Under the pieces are notes generated by a model. It did no database searches and was not told where the DNA came from. It saw only the letters and a program-made list of their open reading frames with translations. A DNA stretch of 5,861 nt from CAYNST01 sp964399955. GTDB taxonomy: Bacteria > Pseudomonadota > Gammaproteobacteria > Pseudomonadales > Cellvibrionaceae. Location: NCBI GenBank assembly GCA_964399955.1, contig CAYNST010000163.1, positions 1 through 5,861 on the forward strand. Direction: 5' to 3'. Shown piece after piece: positions 1 through 5,837 of the stretch. Numbering within the stretch: position 1 is the stretch's first letter; the number at the start of each line of letters is the position of its first letter. The position numbers were made by a program, and so were the translations under genes.

Positions 1-333
1 CTAAGCTGGGTTTTGAATATTAGCTGAGAAGACTACAGGAGAAGACCTGTTTTAGTGCCTGTGGGCGCGGTCATTAAGTTTAGCGCCGCGCAAGAGATTG
101 TCCAGAAAAGAGCAAAAAATGGCGGATGAATGCTGGTGCTGGATGGTTCATCTGCAGGGGCTGGACGTTCAGGCCAAAAACTTATCCAGTCGGCGGCGAA
201 TGCTGCGGCAGTTTCCAAGCACTGGTCTATTCTCACTAAGGTTGATTCAAAGATTCAGAGACAATCTGAAAATCAGATTAACTAATTAGCGACTGCAAGC
301 CTGCCGCAACTGTGAGAGCGCGAGTACACTGCC
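1..333. other. Non-coding left-edge region, no supported gene
   Basis: I see no convincing gene in this stretch. No frame on the + strand enters from the left edge for more than 8 codons: stops fall at bases 21-23 and 25-27. Two short open frames exist, one on each strand (about 63 and 67 residues). They overlap each other, have weak or non-ATG starts, and show no recognisable motif or ribosome site. The region holds a weak inverted repeat (ACAGG 35-39 with CCTGT 46-50, then three Ts), which could be the end of a transcript entering from the left. It also holds the nested inverted repeats at 244-279 that probably belong to the control region of the next gene. Confidence 0.5.
254..279 (+). promoter_or_regulatory. 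Two overlapping, mutually exclusive inverted repeats upstream of the first gene
   Basis: TTCAGA (254-259) is complementary to TCTGAA (265-270) across a 5-base loop. The 17-base element AATCTGAAAATCAGATT (263-279) is itself a perfect 7-bp inverted repeat with a 3-base centre. The two share the middle arm, so only one can form at a time in RNA. As DNA the same bases look like closely spaced operator half-sites. A direct repeat GATTCA (244-249 and 252-257) lies just upstream. The cluster ends 54 bases before the ATG at 334. I could not place a good sigma-70 promoter here, so whether it lies in the leader RNA or in the promoter is unknown. Confidence 0.35.
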
Positions 334-855
334 ATGTCCAAAAAAAATGATCCAACTCCGGTAATCCGGGTTTCCACCCTTGTCAACGACGGCTGTGACT
401 GGCTGGCCGAAGTATTGAGAGGCGGACTCTCGCACCTGGAGGCAGAAATTGCCCTGCAGGAAGCTGAAGAGCGTTTTCTGGAAGCGCAGCAATTACTGTT
501 GGAGGCAGCTTACACCAGCGAGCCCGCCGGCACTGAAATAGTGGAGGGGCAGGAACTGGTGCATTATAAAAAGGTTGTTGCCAACCGGCTCGCACTGAAG
601 GCGCATGAGGTTTTAACCTGGCACATTGAAGAGTTTTTGTTAGCCTTCCAAACCAAGAAGTGCCTTGCTGATTGCGTAAACAAAAAATGGCTTAGGCATT
701 TGCGCCTTTTGCTGCCGGAGTTTTGCCGCCAGGGCTTTTCCATGCCCACCCAGCGGCAGGAACGTTTGGTGCAGACTCCTGCCATCCAGCCCCGTTCCTC
801 CTGGTTAATGCGCTGGGCCTTTGGCCGCGACCTGAGTTTACCGCGTCAGGTTTAG
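334..855 (+). CDS. Hypothetical protein, 173 residues, function unknown
   Basis: I do not recognise this protein. It has no signal peptide and no clear membrane segment, so it is probably cytoplasmic. Residues 31-60 are rich in Glu, Leu, Ala and Gln and look strongly helical (GLSHLEAEIALQEAEERF), possibly a short coiled coil. Residues 75-130 also look helical and contain Lys/Arg patches. The tail (136-173) is basic with Pro and Trp and looks less ordered. Cysteines fall at 21, 110, 114 and 131; C110 and C114 form a CxxxC spacing, with no further evidence for metal binding. The start at 334 has only a weak ribosome site (GCGAG at 320-324, 9 bases before the ATG). The frame ends at a TAG 51 bases before the end of the convergent putA gene, and a hairpin follows. 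Codon choice looks like genuine coding sequence and antisense frames are fragmentary, so I think the gene is real. Confidence 0.65.
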   Translation: MSKKNDPTPVIRVSTLVNDGCDWLAEVLRGGLSHLEAEIALQEAEERFLEAQQLLLEAAYTSEPAGTEIVEGQELVHYKKVVANRLALKAHEVLTWHIEEFLLAFQTKKCLADCVNKKWLRHLRLLLPEFCRQGFSMPTQRQERLVQTPAIQPRSSWLMRWAFGRDLSLPRQV

Positions 856-872
856 CCGTTGTGCCTCCGCTA

Positions 873-894
873 GCGGCGGCGTTGTTGCCGCCGC
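873..894. terminator. GC-rich hairpin between convergent genes, probable terminator
   Basis: GCGGCGGC (873-880) pairs perfectly with GCCGCCGC (887-894) across the 6-base loop GTTGTT. On the + strand the stem starts 18 bases after the stop of the 173-residue gene and is followed by the T-rich ATTTGT, which fits an intrinsic terminator. On the - strand it starts 13 bases past the putA stop but has no T-run after it, so any termination of putA there would be weaker. A 10-base palindrome CCGCTAGCGG (867-876) overlaps the left arm and could compete with the stem. Confidence 0.6.
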
Positions 895-906
895 ATTTGT
901 CCCTCC

Positions 907-3900
907 TTATCCGTCACCCATTTGCTTGAACAATTCAATATTGCCACCGGTGGCAGTGGTATTGCGGGTAATGGTCTTCTCCGTTGCAAAGCGCAACAGG
1001 TAATGCGGCCCGCCGGCTTTGGGGCCGGTACCGGACAGTCCCTGGCCTCCAAAAGGATTAACACCCACCACCGCTCCCACCATATTCCGGTTGATGTAGC
1101 AGTTGCCCACTCGGGTATTGTCGATGATGTGCTGGGCGCGGTTGTATAGGCGCGTGTGCACGCCCAGGGTCAAGCCATAGCCGGTGCTGTTGATTTGTTC
1201 CAGCACCTCGTCAAGCCCGCTTCCTGGATAACTGATAACGTGCAGGATTGGCCCAAAAACTTCGCGCTCCAACTCGTTCAGATTATTTAACTGAAAAATG
1301 TGCGGCCCAACAAAGCTGCCCTTAGCAGGTAGTTTGGTTTTGGGGTAGGCATAGAGCAGAGTGGCCGTCTCCGTCATGTGGGCAATATGTTCCTGCAGCG
1401 TGGCCTGGGCAGTCTTGTCTATGACCGGGCCAATATCCGCAGCCAGTGTCCAGGGCATCCCCAGCGTCAGTTCGTCACAGGCGCCTATCAGCATGTTCAT
1501 AACCGGTTCTATTATATCCTCCTGCAGAAACAGCACTCGTGCGGCGGAGCAGCGCTGTCCGGCGCTGAGGAACGCCGAGGTAATCACATCGTCCACCAGT
1601 TGCTCGGGCAGGGCAGAGGCATCGGCAATCATGGCATTGATGCCGCCTGTCTCTGCAACCAATGGCACGATAGGTCCGGGCCTTTCTGCCAGTTGGCGGT
1701 TGATCCGACGCGCGCTAGCGATGGAACCGGTAAAAGCTACACCTGATACGCGTGGGTCGGCCACCAGGCGCGACCCCACTTCACCGCCCGTGCCGGGCAG
1801 CAGGTGCAATACAGTGTCAGGTATGCCTGCGGCGTGCATCAATGCCACGGCGCGCGCCGCCACCAGTGGCGTCTGCTCGGCGGGCTTGGCAACAACCGCG
1901 TTACCGGCCGCCAAGGCAGCAATCACCTGGCCGGTGAATATGGCCAGGGGAAAGTTCCAGGGGCTGATGCAGGCAAACACGCCGCGGCCGTGCAGCGCCA
2001 GCAGGTTCTGCTCGCCAGTGGGGCCGCTGAGCGACGAAGCCGCCACAAAGTGTAGTCGAGCTTGCGCGGCGTAATAGTGGCAGAAGTCAATGGCCTCCCG
2101 TACTTCGGCCAAGGCATCTTTCAGGGTGCGACCGGCCTCACGGCTGATCAGGTGGATGAGCTCGGGCGTGGCCAGGGTAAAGGCCTCGGCGACCGCGTCA
2201 ATACATTCTGCCCGTTCACTACCTCCCATTGCGTTCCAACTCGGCTGCGCCGCAGTGGCCGCAGCCAAGGCGGCTTCAAGGTCTTCCGGGCAGGCGTGGC
2301 GCACCTCACCCAGAGCCAGTTCTGCATCGGCGGGGCTGCAGACGGCAACGCTGTCTGCCTCATTCTGGCTATCCGCTTTTGTGGTCGGGTGGGCTATAAA
2401 TCGGTTGCCAGAAAGCGCCTCAAGCCGGGACAACAACTGCCCTGCCTGATGCACATCGTCCAGGTCCATACCTGCAGCGTTGGCTCGCGGTGCCTCGCTT
2501 TGGCGGTACAAATCCGGTGGCCGTGGCATGGCGGGATGCCGATGATGCTCGGCACTGCGTACCTTGTCGACCACATCGGCCGTCAGCGTCTCAATTGGAA
2601 TGGAGCTGTCCGACAATTGGTGCACAAATGAGCTGTTGGCGCCGTTTTCCAACAGGCGGCGCACCAAGTAGGGTAGCAAGTCCCGGTGGGCTCCCACGGG
2701 GGCATAGACGCGCAGGCGCGGCAGGGGTATGTACTCCTGATCCGCCTGGGTGCGCAACTGCTGGTACAACAGTTTGCCCATGCCGTGCAGACGCTGAAAT
2801 TCATAGCGTTGGCCGGGCTTGGCCAATTGCATGATGGTTGCTACCGTCAAGGCGTTGTGGGTGGCAAATTGCGGGTAAATCACATCCTGCGCCTTAAGCA
2901 TTGCCTGCGCGCACACCTGATAACAGAGGTCGGTGTTGGCTTTGCGGGTAAAAACCGGGTAATCCGTCAGGCCCAGCACCTGTGCGCGTTTGATCTCTGT
3001 ATCCCAGTAGGCGCCCTTGACCAGCCGCAGCATAAAACGCCGGCGGGTTGTGCGGCCAAGGGCAATCAGCCAGTCCACCACAGCAGGGGCGCGCTTCTGA
3101 TAGGCCTGTACCACAAAGCCCAGCCCCTCCCAGCCTTCAAGCTCTGGTGCCCGCGCCAGAGCCTCAAAGATGTCCAGAGATAAATCCAGGCGCGTGGCTT
3201 CCTCTGCGTCAATGTTAAGCCCCAAGCCTGCCCGCTTGGCCGCCGTGGCCAACCCAAGCACCTTTGGTAGAAGCTCCGTTAGCACCCGGCTGCCTTGGCT
3301 TTGTTGATATCGAGGGTGAAGGGCAGACAGTTTGATGGAAATACCATGGGCCGCTACCACACCGTCGGTTTGCTTGTTAAGGCTGTTGTCCGCCAATGCT
3401 TGGATAGCGTGTTCATAGGCTGCCAGGTAACGCGCGGCATCCGCTTGGGTGCGGGCGCCTTCACCGAGCATGTCAAAAGAGAAGTCCGTGTCGGGCGGGT
3501 TTTCCGCAGGGCCGCGCTCAAGAGCCTCTTCAATGGTGCCGCCCAGCACATATTGGTTGCCCATTAGCCGGATCGCCTGCAGCATGGCCCGACGCACGGA
3601 GCGTTCGCCTATGCGGCCGACCAACTCTGGCAGCCAGTAGCGGCTTGCAGTGCCAAGGTTCCGGTCAAGCGCCAGAATCTTGCCGCTCAGAATTATGCCC
3701 CACACCGAGGCGTTTACCAGCAGCGAGCCGCTTTGGCCCCGATGCGCCTGCCAGTCCCCCGCACGCAGCTTTTCAGCAATCAACGCGTCCGCCGTGGCGG
3801 TATCCGGAATGCGCAATAATGCTTCGGCCAGGCTCATGAAGGCCACGCCTTCCTGGTTGGTCAGGTCAAACTCCTGCAGAAAGGCCGCCAGGGCACCGCT

Positions 3901-4071
3901 TTTTTCCTGTGCCGCCCGGCTGCGGGTAATCAGGTCGGCGGCCTGACGGCTGATCAGGGCCCGCTCGGTCTCACCGGTCGCGATCGCCCGCAGGAGATGA
4001 TTGACGCTGCTTTGTTCATCTTCGTAGGCCGCCAGGCGCAGGGCCTGGCGCAGCTCAAACAGATCCGTCAT
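907..4071 (-). CDS. putA: Bifunctional proline dehydrogenase / L-glutamate gamma-semialdehyde dehydrogenase PutA, short form without DNA-binding domain
   Basis: PutA oxidises proline to P5C with FAD, passing electrons to membrane quinone. It then oxidises glutamate semialdehyde to glutamate with NAD, channelling the intermediate. Residues 1-135 match the helical arm region (QEGVAFMSLAEALLRIPD, 73-90). The proline dehydrogenase barrel runs from about 160 to 485: SIKLSALHPRY with K247, IDAEEA with D288, RLVKGAYW (349-356), YAPVG with Y456, and R471/R472, the expected proline-carboxylate arginines. The aldehyde dehydrogenase half covers about 575-1040: SPWNFP with N706, K729, the general base E807 in AETGG, catalytic C841 in GQRCSA, and E937/F939 in EVFGP. 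E807 and C841 are 34 residues apart, as is typical of the family. The protein begins near residue 85 of E. coli PutA, so the ribbon-helix-helix repressor domain is absent. It ends soon after the GGPHYL segment, so there is no extra C-terminal domain; this is the type A layout. The ATG is preceded by TAAGG (4079-4083) at 7 bases. The frame is intact and no key residue is missing. Confidence 0.98.
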   Translation of the reverse strand: MTDLFELRQALRLAAYEDEQSSVNHLLRAIATGETERALISRQAADLITRSRAAQEKSGALAAFLQEFDLTNQEGVAFMSLAEALLRIPDTATADALIAEKLRAGDWQAHRGQSGSLLVNASVWGIILSGKILALDRNLGTASRYWLPELVGRIGERSVRRAMLQAIRLMGNQYVLGGTIEEALERGPAENPPDTDFSFDMLGEGARTQADAARYLAAYEHAIQALADNSLNKQTDGVVAAHGISIKLSALHPRYQQSQGSRVLTELLPKVLGLATAAKRAGLGLNIDAEEATRLDLSLDIFEALARAPELEGWEGLGFVVQAYQKRAPAVVDWLIALGRTTRRRFMLRLVKGAYWDTEIKRAQVLGLTDYPVFTRKANTDLCYQVCAQAMLKAQDVIYPQFATHNALTVATIMQLAKPGQRYEFQRLHGMGKLLYQQLRTQADQEYIPLPRLRVYAPVGAHRDLLPYLVRRLLENGANSSFVHQLSDSSIPIETLTADVVDKVRSAEHHRHPAMPRPPDLYRQSEAPRANAAGMDLDDVHQAGQLLSRLEALSGNRFIAHPTTKADSQNEADSVAVCSPADAELALGEVRHACPEDLEAALAAATAAQPSWNAMGGSERAECIDAVAEAFTLATPELIHLISREAGRTLKDALAEVREAIDFCHYYAAQARLHFVAASSLSGPTGEQNLLALHGRGVFACISPWNFPLAIFTGQVIAALAAGNAVVAKPAEQTPLVAARAVALMHAAGIPDTVLHLLPGTGGEVGSRLVADPRVSGVAFTGSIASARRINRQLAERPGPIVPLVAETGGINAMIADASALPEQLVDDVITSAFLSAGQRCSAARVLFLQEDIIEPVMNMLIGACDELTLGMPWTLAADIGPVIDKTAQATLQEHIAHMTETATLLYAYPKTKLPAKGSFVGPHIFQLNNLNELEREVFGPILHVISYPGSGLDEVLEQINSTGYGLTLGVHTRLYNRAQHIIDNTRVGNCYINRNMVGAVVGVNPFGGQGLSGTGPKAGGPHYLLRFATEKTITRNTTATGGNIELFKQMGDG

Positions 4072-4294
4072 GGGGAAACCTTATGGATAAAATATTAAGT
4101 TTAGACGGGCTAGGGCTGCGAGTGGTTCTAATAAGAAATGGAATTTGGAGACGCTGCGGTTTATGGCACGCAGGTGGCCCGAGGACAAACCCGGCAACGA
4201 AACCGGTAGCAGCGCTGTTTTTTATAATCTGGACCGTCCCGCAATAGCTGACCCCTGAAGGCGTGCTCCAACAGGGGCGCCATGATAGCTTGGC
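4072..4294 (-). promoter_or_regulatory. putA upstream region, promoter not resolved
   Basis: This 223-base gap separates putA from the - strand gene upstream of it and holds no open frame of note. It is long enough for putA to have its own promoter. AT-rich runs at 4081-4100 and 4217-4229 could supply a -10 element. A perfect TATAAT at 4223-4228 is on the + strand, has no matching -35, and has no gene ahead of it. On the - strand, the TTGCGG near 4238 is too close to TATAAA for normal spacing. I could not settle on a promoter. Confidence 0.3.
4252..4277 (-). terminator. Weak inverted repeat after the YCII-VOC gene
   Basis: CCCCTG (4252-4257) and CAGGGG (4272-4277) form a 6-bp stem with a 14-base loop. 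The stem starts 17 bases after the stop of the upstream - strand gene. No T-run follows on the - strand, so this is at best a weak terminator or a pause site, and it could equally be chance. Confidence 0.2.
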
Positions 4295-5143
4295 CTAGGG
4301 CCCTTGTTCCCCGTCCAGCATCACCATCCAGGCCACCCCAAAACGGTCGGTAACCTGGCCGTAAAGAGGCGACCAGAAAGTGGCCGTCAGCGGCATGCGT
4401 ACTTGTCCGCCGTCGGCCAAGGCCTTGAATGCGTCTTGCACACTGCTTTTATCAGGGAGTGCCAGGGCCAGGCTGAAACCGCCAATCTGCGAGGAACTGT
4501 CACAACCGTCGGAAGCCATGATGCGCATGCCCCCCAAAGTGAATTCGCAGTGCATGATTTTGTTGCTCAAGCCGGGGGCCAGCGTGCCCTGCGGCAGGGG
4601 CTCGGGACTCTCGTCAAAGCGCATGATGAATTCAATCGTCGCACCCAGGTGCGCCCGGTAATAATCTAACGCTTCTTCACAGCGACCGGAAAAAAACAAA
4701 TAGCTGTGCGCCTTGGCCGCTTGCAACGCCAAACGCTGTTTCAGTCTGTTTTCCTGCGTCATGGTCTCACCATCGCCGTCCACTTCGGCAAAGTCCTCTG
4801 CTTCATAGACGGTGCGAATTTCTATCTCAAAGTCTTCCTCCATTGGAGTGGGGCAGCGTTTGACCCAATCTATGGCTTCGTCCATGTCGCGGACTTTCCA
4901 GATCCAGTAGCCCGCCAGCAGTTCGTCGGTTGCCGGAAACGGACCTTGGCGCACTTCGCGAGACGCGCCGGCGAATCGCACTCGGTAGCCGTCGCGGCTG
5001 GGCTTCAATCCGTCGCCGGCCAGCAGGACTCCCTGATCCACCAGTTGCTCGTTGAACCGTCCCATGGCATTCAGCAGCCTTGCGTCGGGTAGCTTCCCCG
5101 CTTCTGAACTTGGGGAGGCCTTGATCATTACCATCACTCTCAT
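4295..5143 (-). CDS. YCII (DGPF)-domain and PhnB-like VOC-domain fusion protein, 282 residues
   Basis: Two domains are joined in one frame. Residues 1-118 match the YCII-related family: MRVMVMIKAS at the start, AGDGLKPS (42-49), QGPFPATDELLAGYW (66-80), and DEAIDWVKRCP (88-98). Residues 119-142 form an acidic then basic linker. Residues 145-278 match the PhnB-like branch of the VOC (glyoxalase/bleomycin-resistance fold) family: SYLFFSGRCEEALDYY (147-162), NKIMHCEF (194-201), MASDG (209-213), and TDRFGVAWMV (265-274). Both families are common but poorly defined biochemically. Stand-alone versions often sit beside ECF sigma factors; none is visible here. No substrate can be assigned, and I could not identify a full set of metal ligands. 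The usual DGPF motif reads QGPF, so its acidic residue is replaced. The frame is open 18 codons further upstream (to 5197). I chose the ATG at 5143 because it starts the canonical N-terminus and follows GAGG at good spacing. The protein is probably cytoplasmic. Confidence 0.92.
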   Translation of the reverse strand: MRVMVMIKASPSSEAGKLPDARLLNAMGRFNEQLVDQGVLLAGDGLKPSRDGYRVRFAGASREVRQGPFPATDELLAGYWIWKVRDMDEAIDWVKRCPTPMEEDFEIEIRTVYEAEDFAEVDGDGETMTQENRLKQRLALQAAKAHSYLFFSGRCEEALDYYRAHLGATIEFIMRFDESPEPLPQGTLAPGLSNKIMHCEFTLGGMRIMASDGCDSSSQIGGFSLALALPDKSSVQDAFKALADGGQVRMPLTATFWSPLYGQVTDRFGVAWMVMLDGEQGP

Positions 5144-5151
5144 TTTTTTAA

Positions 5152-5156
5152 TCCTC
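5152..5156 (-). promoter_or_regulatory. Ribosome binding site that fixes the YCII-VOC start
   Basis: Read on the - strand this is GAGGA, separated by 8 bases (ATTAAAAAA begins with the final A of the site) from the ATG at 5143-5141. The alternative ATG at 5158 overlaps the site and the one at 5197 has no comparable purine run before it. This supports the shorter 282-residue product. Confidence 0.7.
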
Positions 5157-5192
5157 ATTCTGCTTGCCAGTGTTTGATGGTCAGAAGCGGTG

Positions 5193-5212
5193 GCCACAAC
5201 CGCAGATGTGGC
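5193..5212. repeat. Inverted repeat in the divergent spacer
   Basis: GCCACA (5193-5198) pairs with TGTGGC (5207-5212) across 8 bases. It lies 50 bases upstream of the YCII-VOC start, inside the spacer shared by two divergent genes, so it could be an operator. The evidence is only the symmetry. Confidence 0.2.
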
Positions 5213-5281
5213 GCGCCGGTCTGTTCATCTAGTCGATGGGCGAGGACGCAGATAGACAACAGTTGCGGATTTGTTGCCCAG

Positions 5282-5310
5282 TTCGGGTTCAGTTGTGAAG
5301 TTGTTAACAT
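5282..5310 (+). promoter_or_regulatory. Weak candidate promoter for the PepSY gene
   Basis: TTCGGG (5282-5287) and TAACAT (5305-5310) are separated by 17 bases, the ideal spacing. Both depart from the sigma-70 consensus (the -10 matches at four of six positions). This is the best pair I could find ahead of the gene, but it is weak. Confidence 0.2.
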
Positions 5311-5332
5311 GGAACGGATTTCGCAAGGCTCT

Positions 5333-5351
5333 AGGTCAGGTGCAATGACCT
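5333..5351. repeat. AGGTCA-n7-TGACCT inverted repeat upstream of the PepSY gene
   Basis: AGGTCA (5333-5338) and TGACCT (5346-5351) are perfect inverted copies with a 7-base centre. The element ends 45 bases before the PepSY start codon and lies just downstream of the weak candidate promoter. It has the size of a dimeric regulator's operator, but could also form a small RNA hairpin in the leader. Confidence 0.3.
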
Positions 5352-5382
5352 GCGCACAAGCGCCCGCAAATCAAGAGAACGA

Positions 5383-5387
5383 AGAGG
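5383..5387 (+). promoter_or_regulatory. Ribosome binding site of the PepSY gene
   Basis: AGAGG lies 9 bases before the ATG at 5397. Another ATG at 5389 is only one base from this site, too close to be used efficiently. It would encode just three codons before a TGA that overlaps the true start, which supports the start at 5397. Confidence 0.7.
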
Positions 5388-5396
5388 TATGACCCC

Positions 5397-5654
5397 ATGA
5401 TCAGTGTAAAAACCGCCTTTTTTACCGGCATTTTTGCCGTATGCGTTCCCGTTTTTGTCATGGCGACGGAGAAGCCACCTGCAGAGGGGAAAAAAATCGG
5501 TCAAATAGTTGAAGCGCTGGAAAGCCGTGGCTATGACACCGTGACCGAAGTGGAGTATGACGACGGACAATGGGAGGCGGAAGTCTACAAGGATGGAGAA
5601 AAGCGCAAAGTGACGCTTGATGCCACAACCGCTGAAATCCTCGCGGAAGACTAA
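5397..5654 (+). CDS. Small exported PepSY-domain protein, 85 residues
   Basis: Residues 1-23 form a signal peptide: Lys5, a hydrophobic core (7-22), and a likely cut after VMA at residue 23. C16 is not in a lipobox (AVC rather than a small residue before Cys), so the mature protein is probably soluble in the periplasm, about 62 residues long. Residues 33-82 fit a single PepSY-like domain of the short PepSY_2 type: a helix (IGQIVEALESRGY, 34-46), then strands TVTEVEYDDGQWEAEVY (48-64), then the closing KVTLDATTAEIL (71-82), where DATTAEIL corresponds to the family's usual DxxTGEIL with Gly replaced by Ala. Such proteins are thought to bind or inhibit partners in the envelope, and many sit beside two-component systems; none is visible here. 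The mature part is acidic. The gene is divergent from the YCII-VOC gene. No partner or function can be named from this window. Confidence 0.85.
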   Translation: MISVKTAFFTGIFAVCVPVFVMATEKPPAEGKKIGQIVEALESRGYDTVTEVEYDDGQWEAEVYKDGEKRKVTLDATTAEILAED

Positions 5655-5703
5655 ACCGCCATTTGCGATCTGACGCTGTTCCCCGTCTAAGCGCGGGACC
5701 CCG

Positions 5704-5731
5704 GCCGGCACAACTCAGGCGGCGTGCCGGC
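5704..5731. repeat. Inverted repeat downstream of the PepSY gene
   Basis: GCCGGCAC (5704-5711) pairs perfectly with GTGCCGGC (5724-5731) across a 12-base loop, starting 50 bases after the PepSY stop. No T-run follows on either strand. It could contribute to transcript ending or stability. Confidence 0.35.
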
Positions 5732-5775
5732 GGTATCTGCGCCAGTTCCGCCCAATGAGGCTTCCCCTTTCCAGC

Positions 5776-5814
5776 GCTTGGCGCCAGCCACCCTTCGGGT
5801 GGCTGGCGCCAAGC
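5776..5814. repeat. Perfect 18-bp hairpin with 3-base loop, terminator-like or REP-like
   Basis: GCTTGGCGCCAGCCACCC (5776-5793) is followed by TTC and then its exact reverse complement (5797-5814). An 18-bp GC-rich stem with no mismatch is far beyond chance. On the + strand it is followed by the pyrimidine-rich CTCTTCTC rather than a clean T-run. It may be the terminator of the PepSY transcript, though it is 122 bases past the stop, or of a convergent gene beyond the edge. Alternatively it is an intergenic palindromic repeat. Each arm also contains the 6-base palindrome GGCGCC. Confidence 0.7.
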
Positions 5815-5823
5815 CTCTTCTCA

Positions 5824-5837
5824 GGCCGTAAACGGCC
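5824..5837. repeat. Short inverted repeat near the right edge
   Basis: GGCCGT (5824-5829) and ACGGCC (5832-5837) are separated by two bases. A further odd palindrome, GTGAA-G-TTCAC (5847-5857), follows at the edge of the window. Both are short and their context is cut off, so no role can be assigned. Confidence 0.25.

Noticed and set aside
65..91. GCGCGG/CCGCGC inverted repeat near the left edge as a terminator
   Set aside because: The 15-base loop, competing pairings and lack of a following T-run make termination unlikely.
33..289. Two short frames near the left edge, one on each strand
   Set aside because: They overlap each other, lack good starts and ribosome sites, and show odd composition with no motif.
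1361..2074. Long + strand open frame (237 residues) antisense to putA
   Set aside because: It lies entirely inside the conserved catalytic part of putA on the other strand, has no recognisable domain or ribosome site, and is expected from the codon pattern of a GC-rich gene.
2062..2631. Second long + strand open frame (189 residues) antisense to putA
   Set aside because: Same reason: it shadows the putA region spanning the end of the proline dehydrogenase domain and the start of the aldehyde dehydrogenase domain, with no independent evidence of coding.
4223..4228. Perfect TATAAT on the + strand between putA and the YCII-VOC gene
   Set aside because: There is no -35 at usable spacing (bases 4200-4205 read AAACCG) and no + strand gene downstream for about 1.1 kb. 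It is probably chance in an AT-rich patch.
5309..5392. Possible 27-residue leader peptide starting at the ATG in TTAACATGG and ending at the PepSY ribosome site
   Set aside because: It has no clear ribosome site and no run of a regulatory amino acid; it appears to be an accidental frame in the 5' leader.
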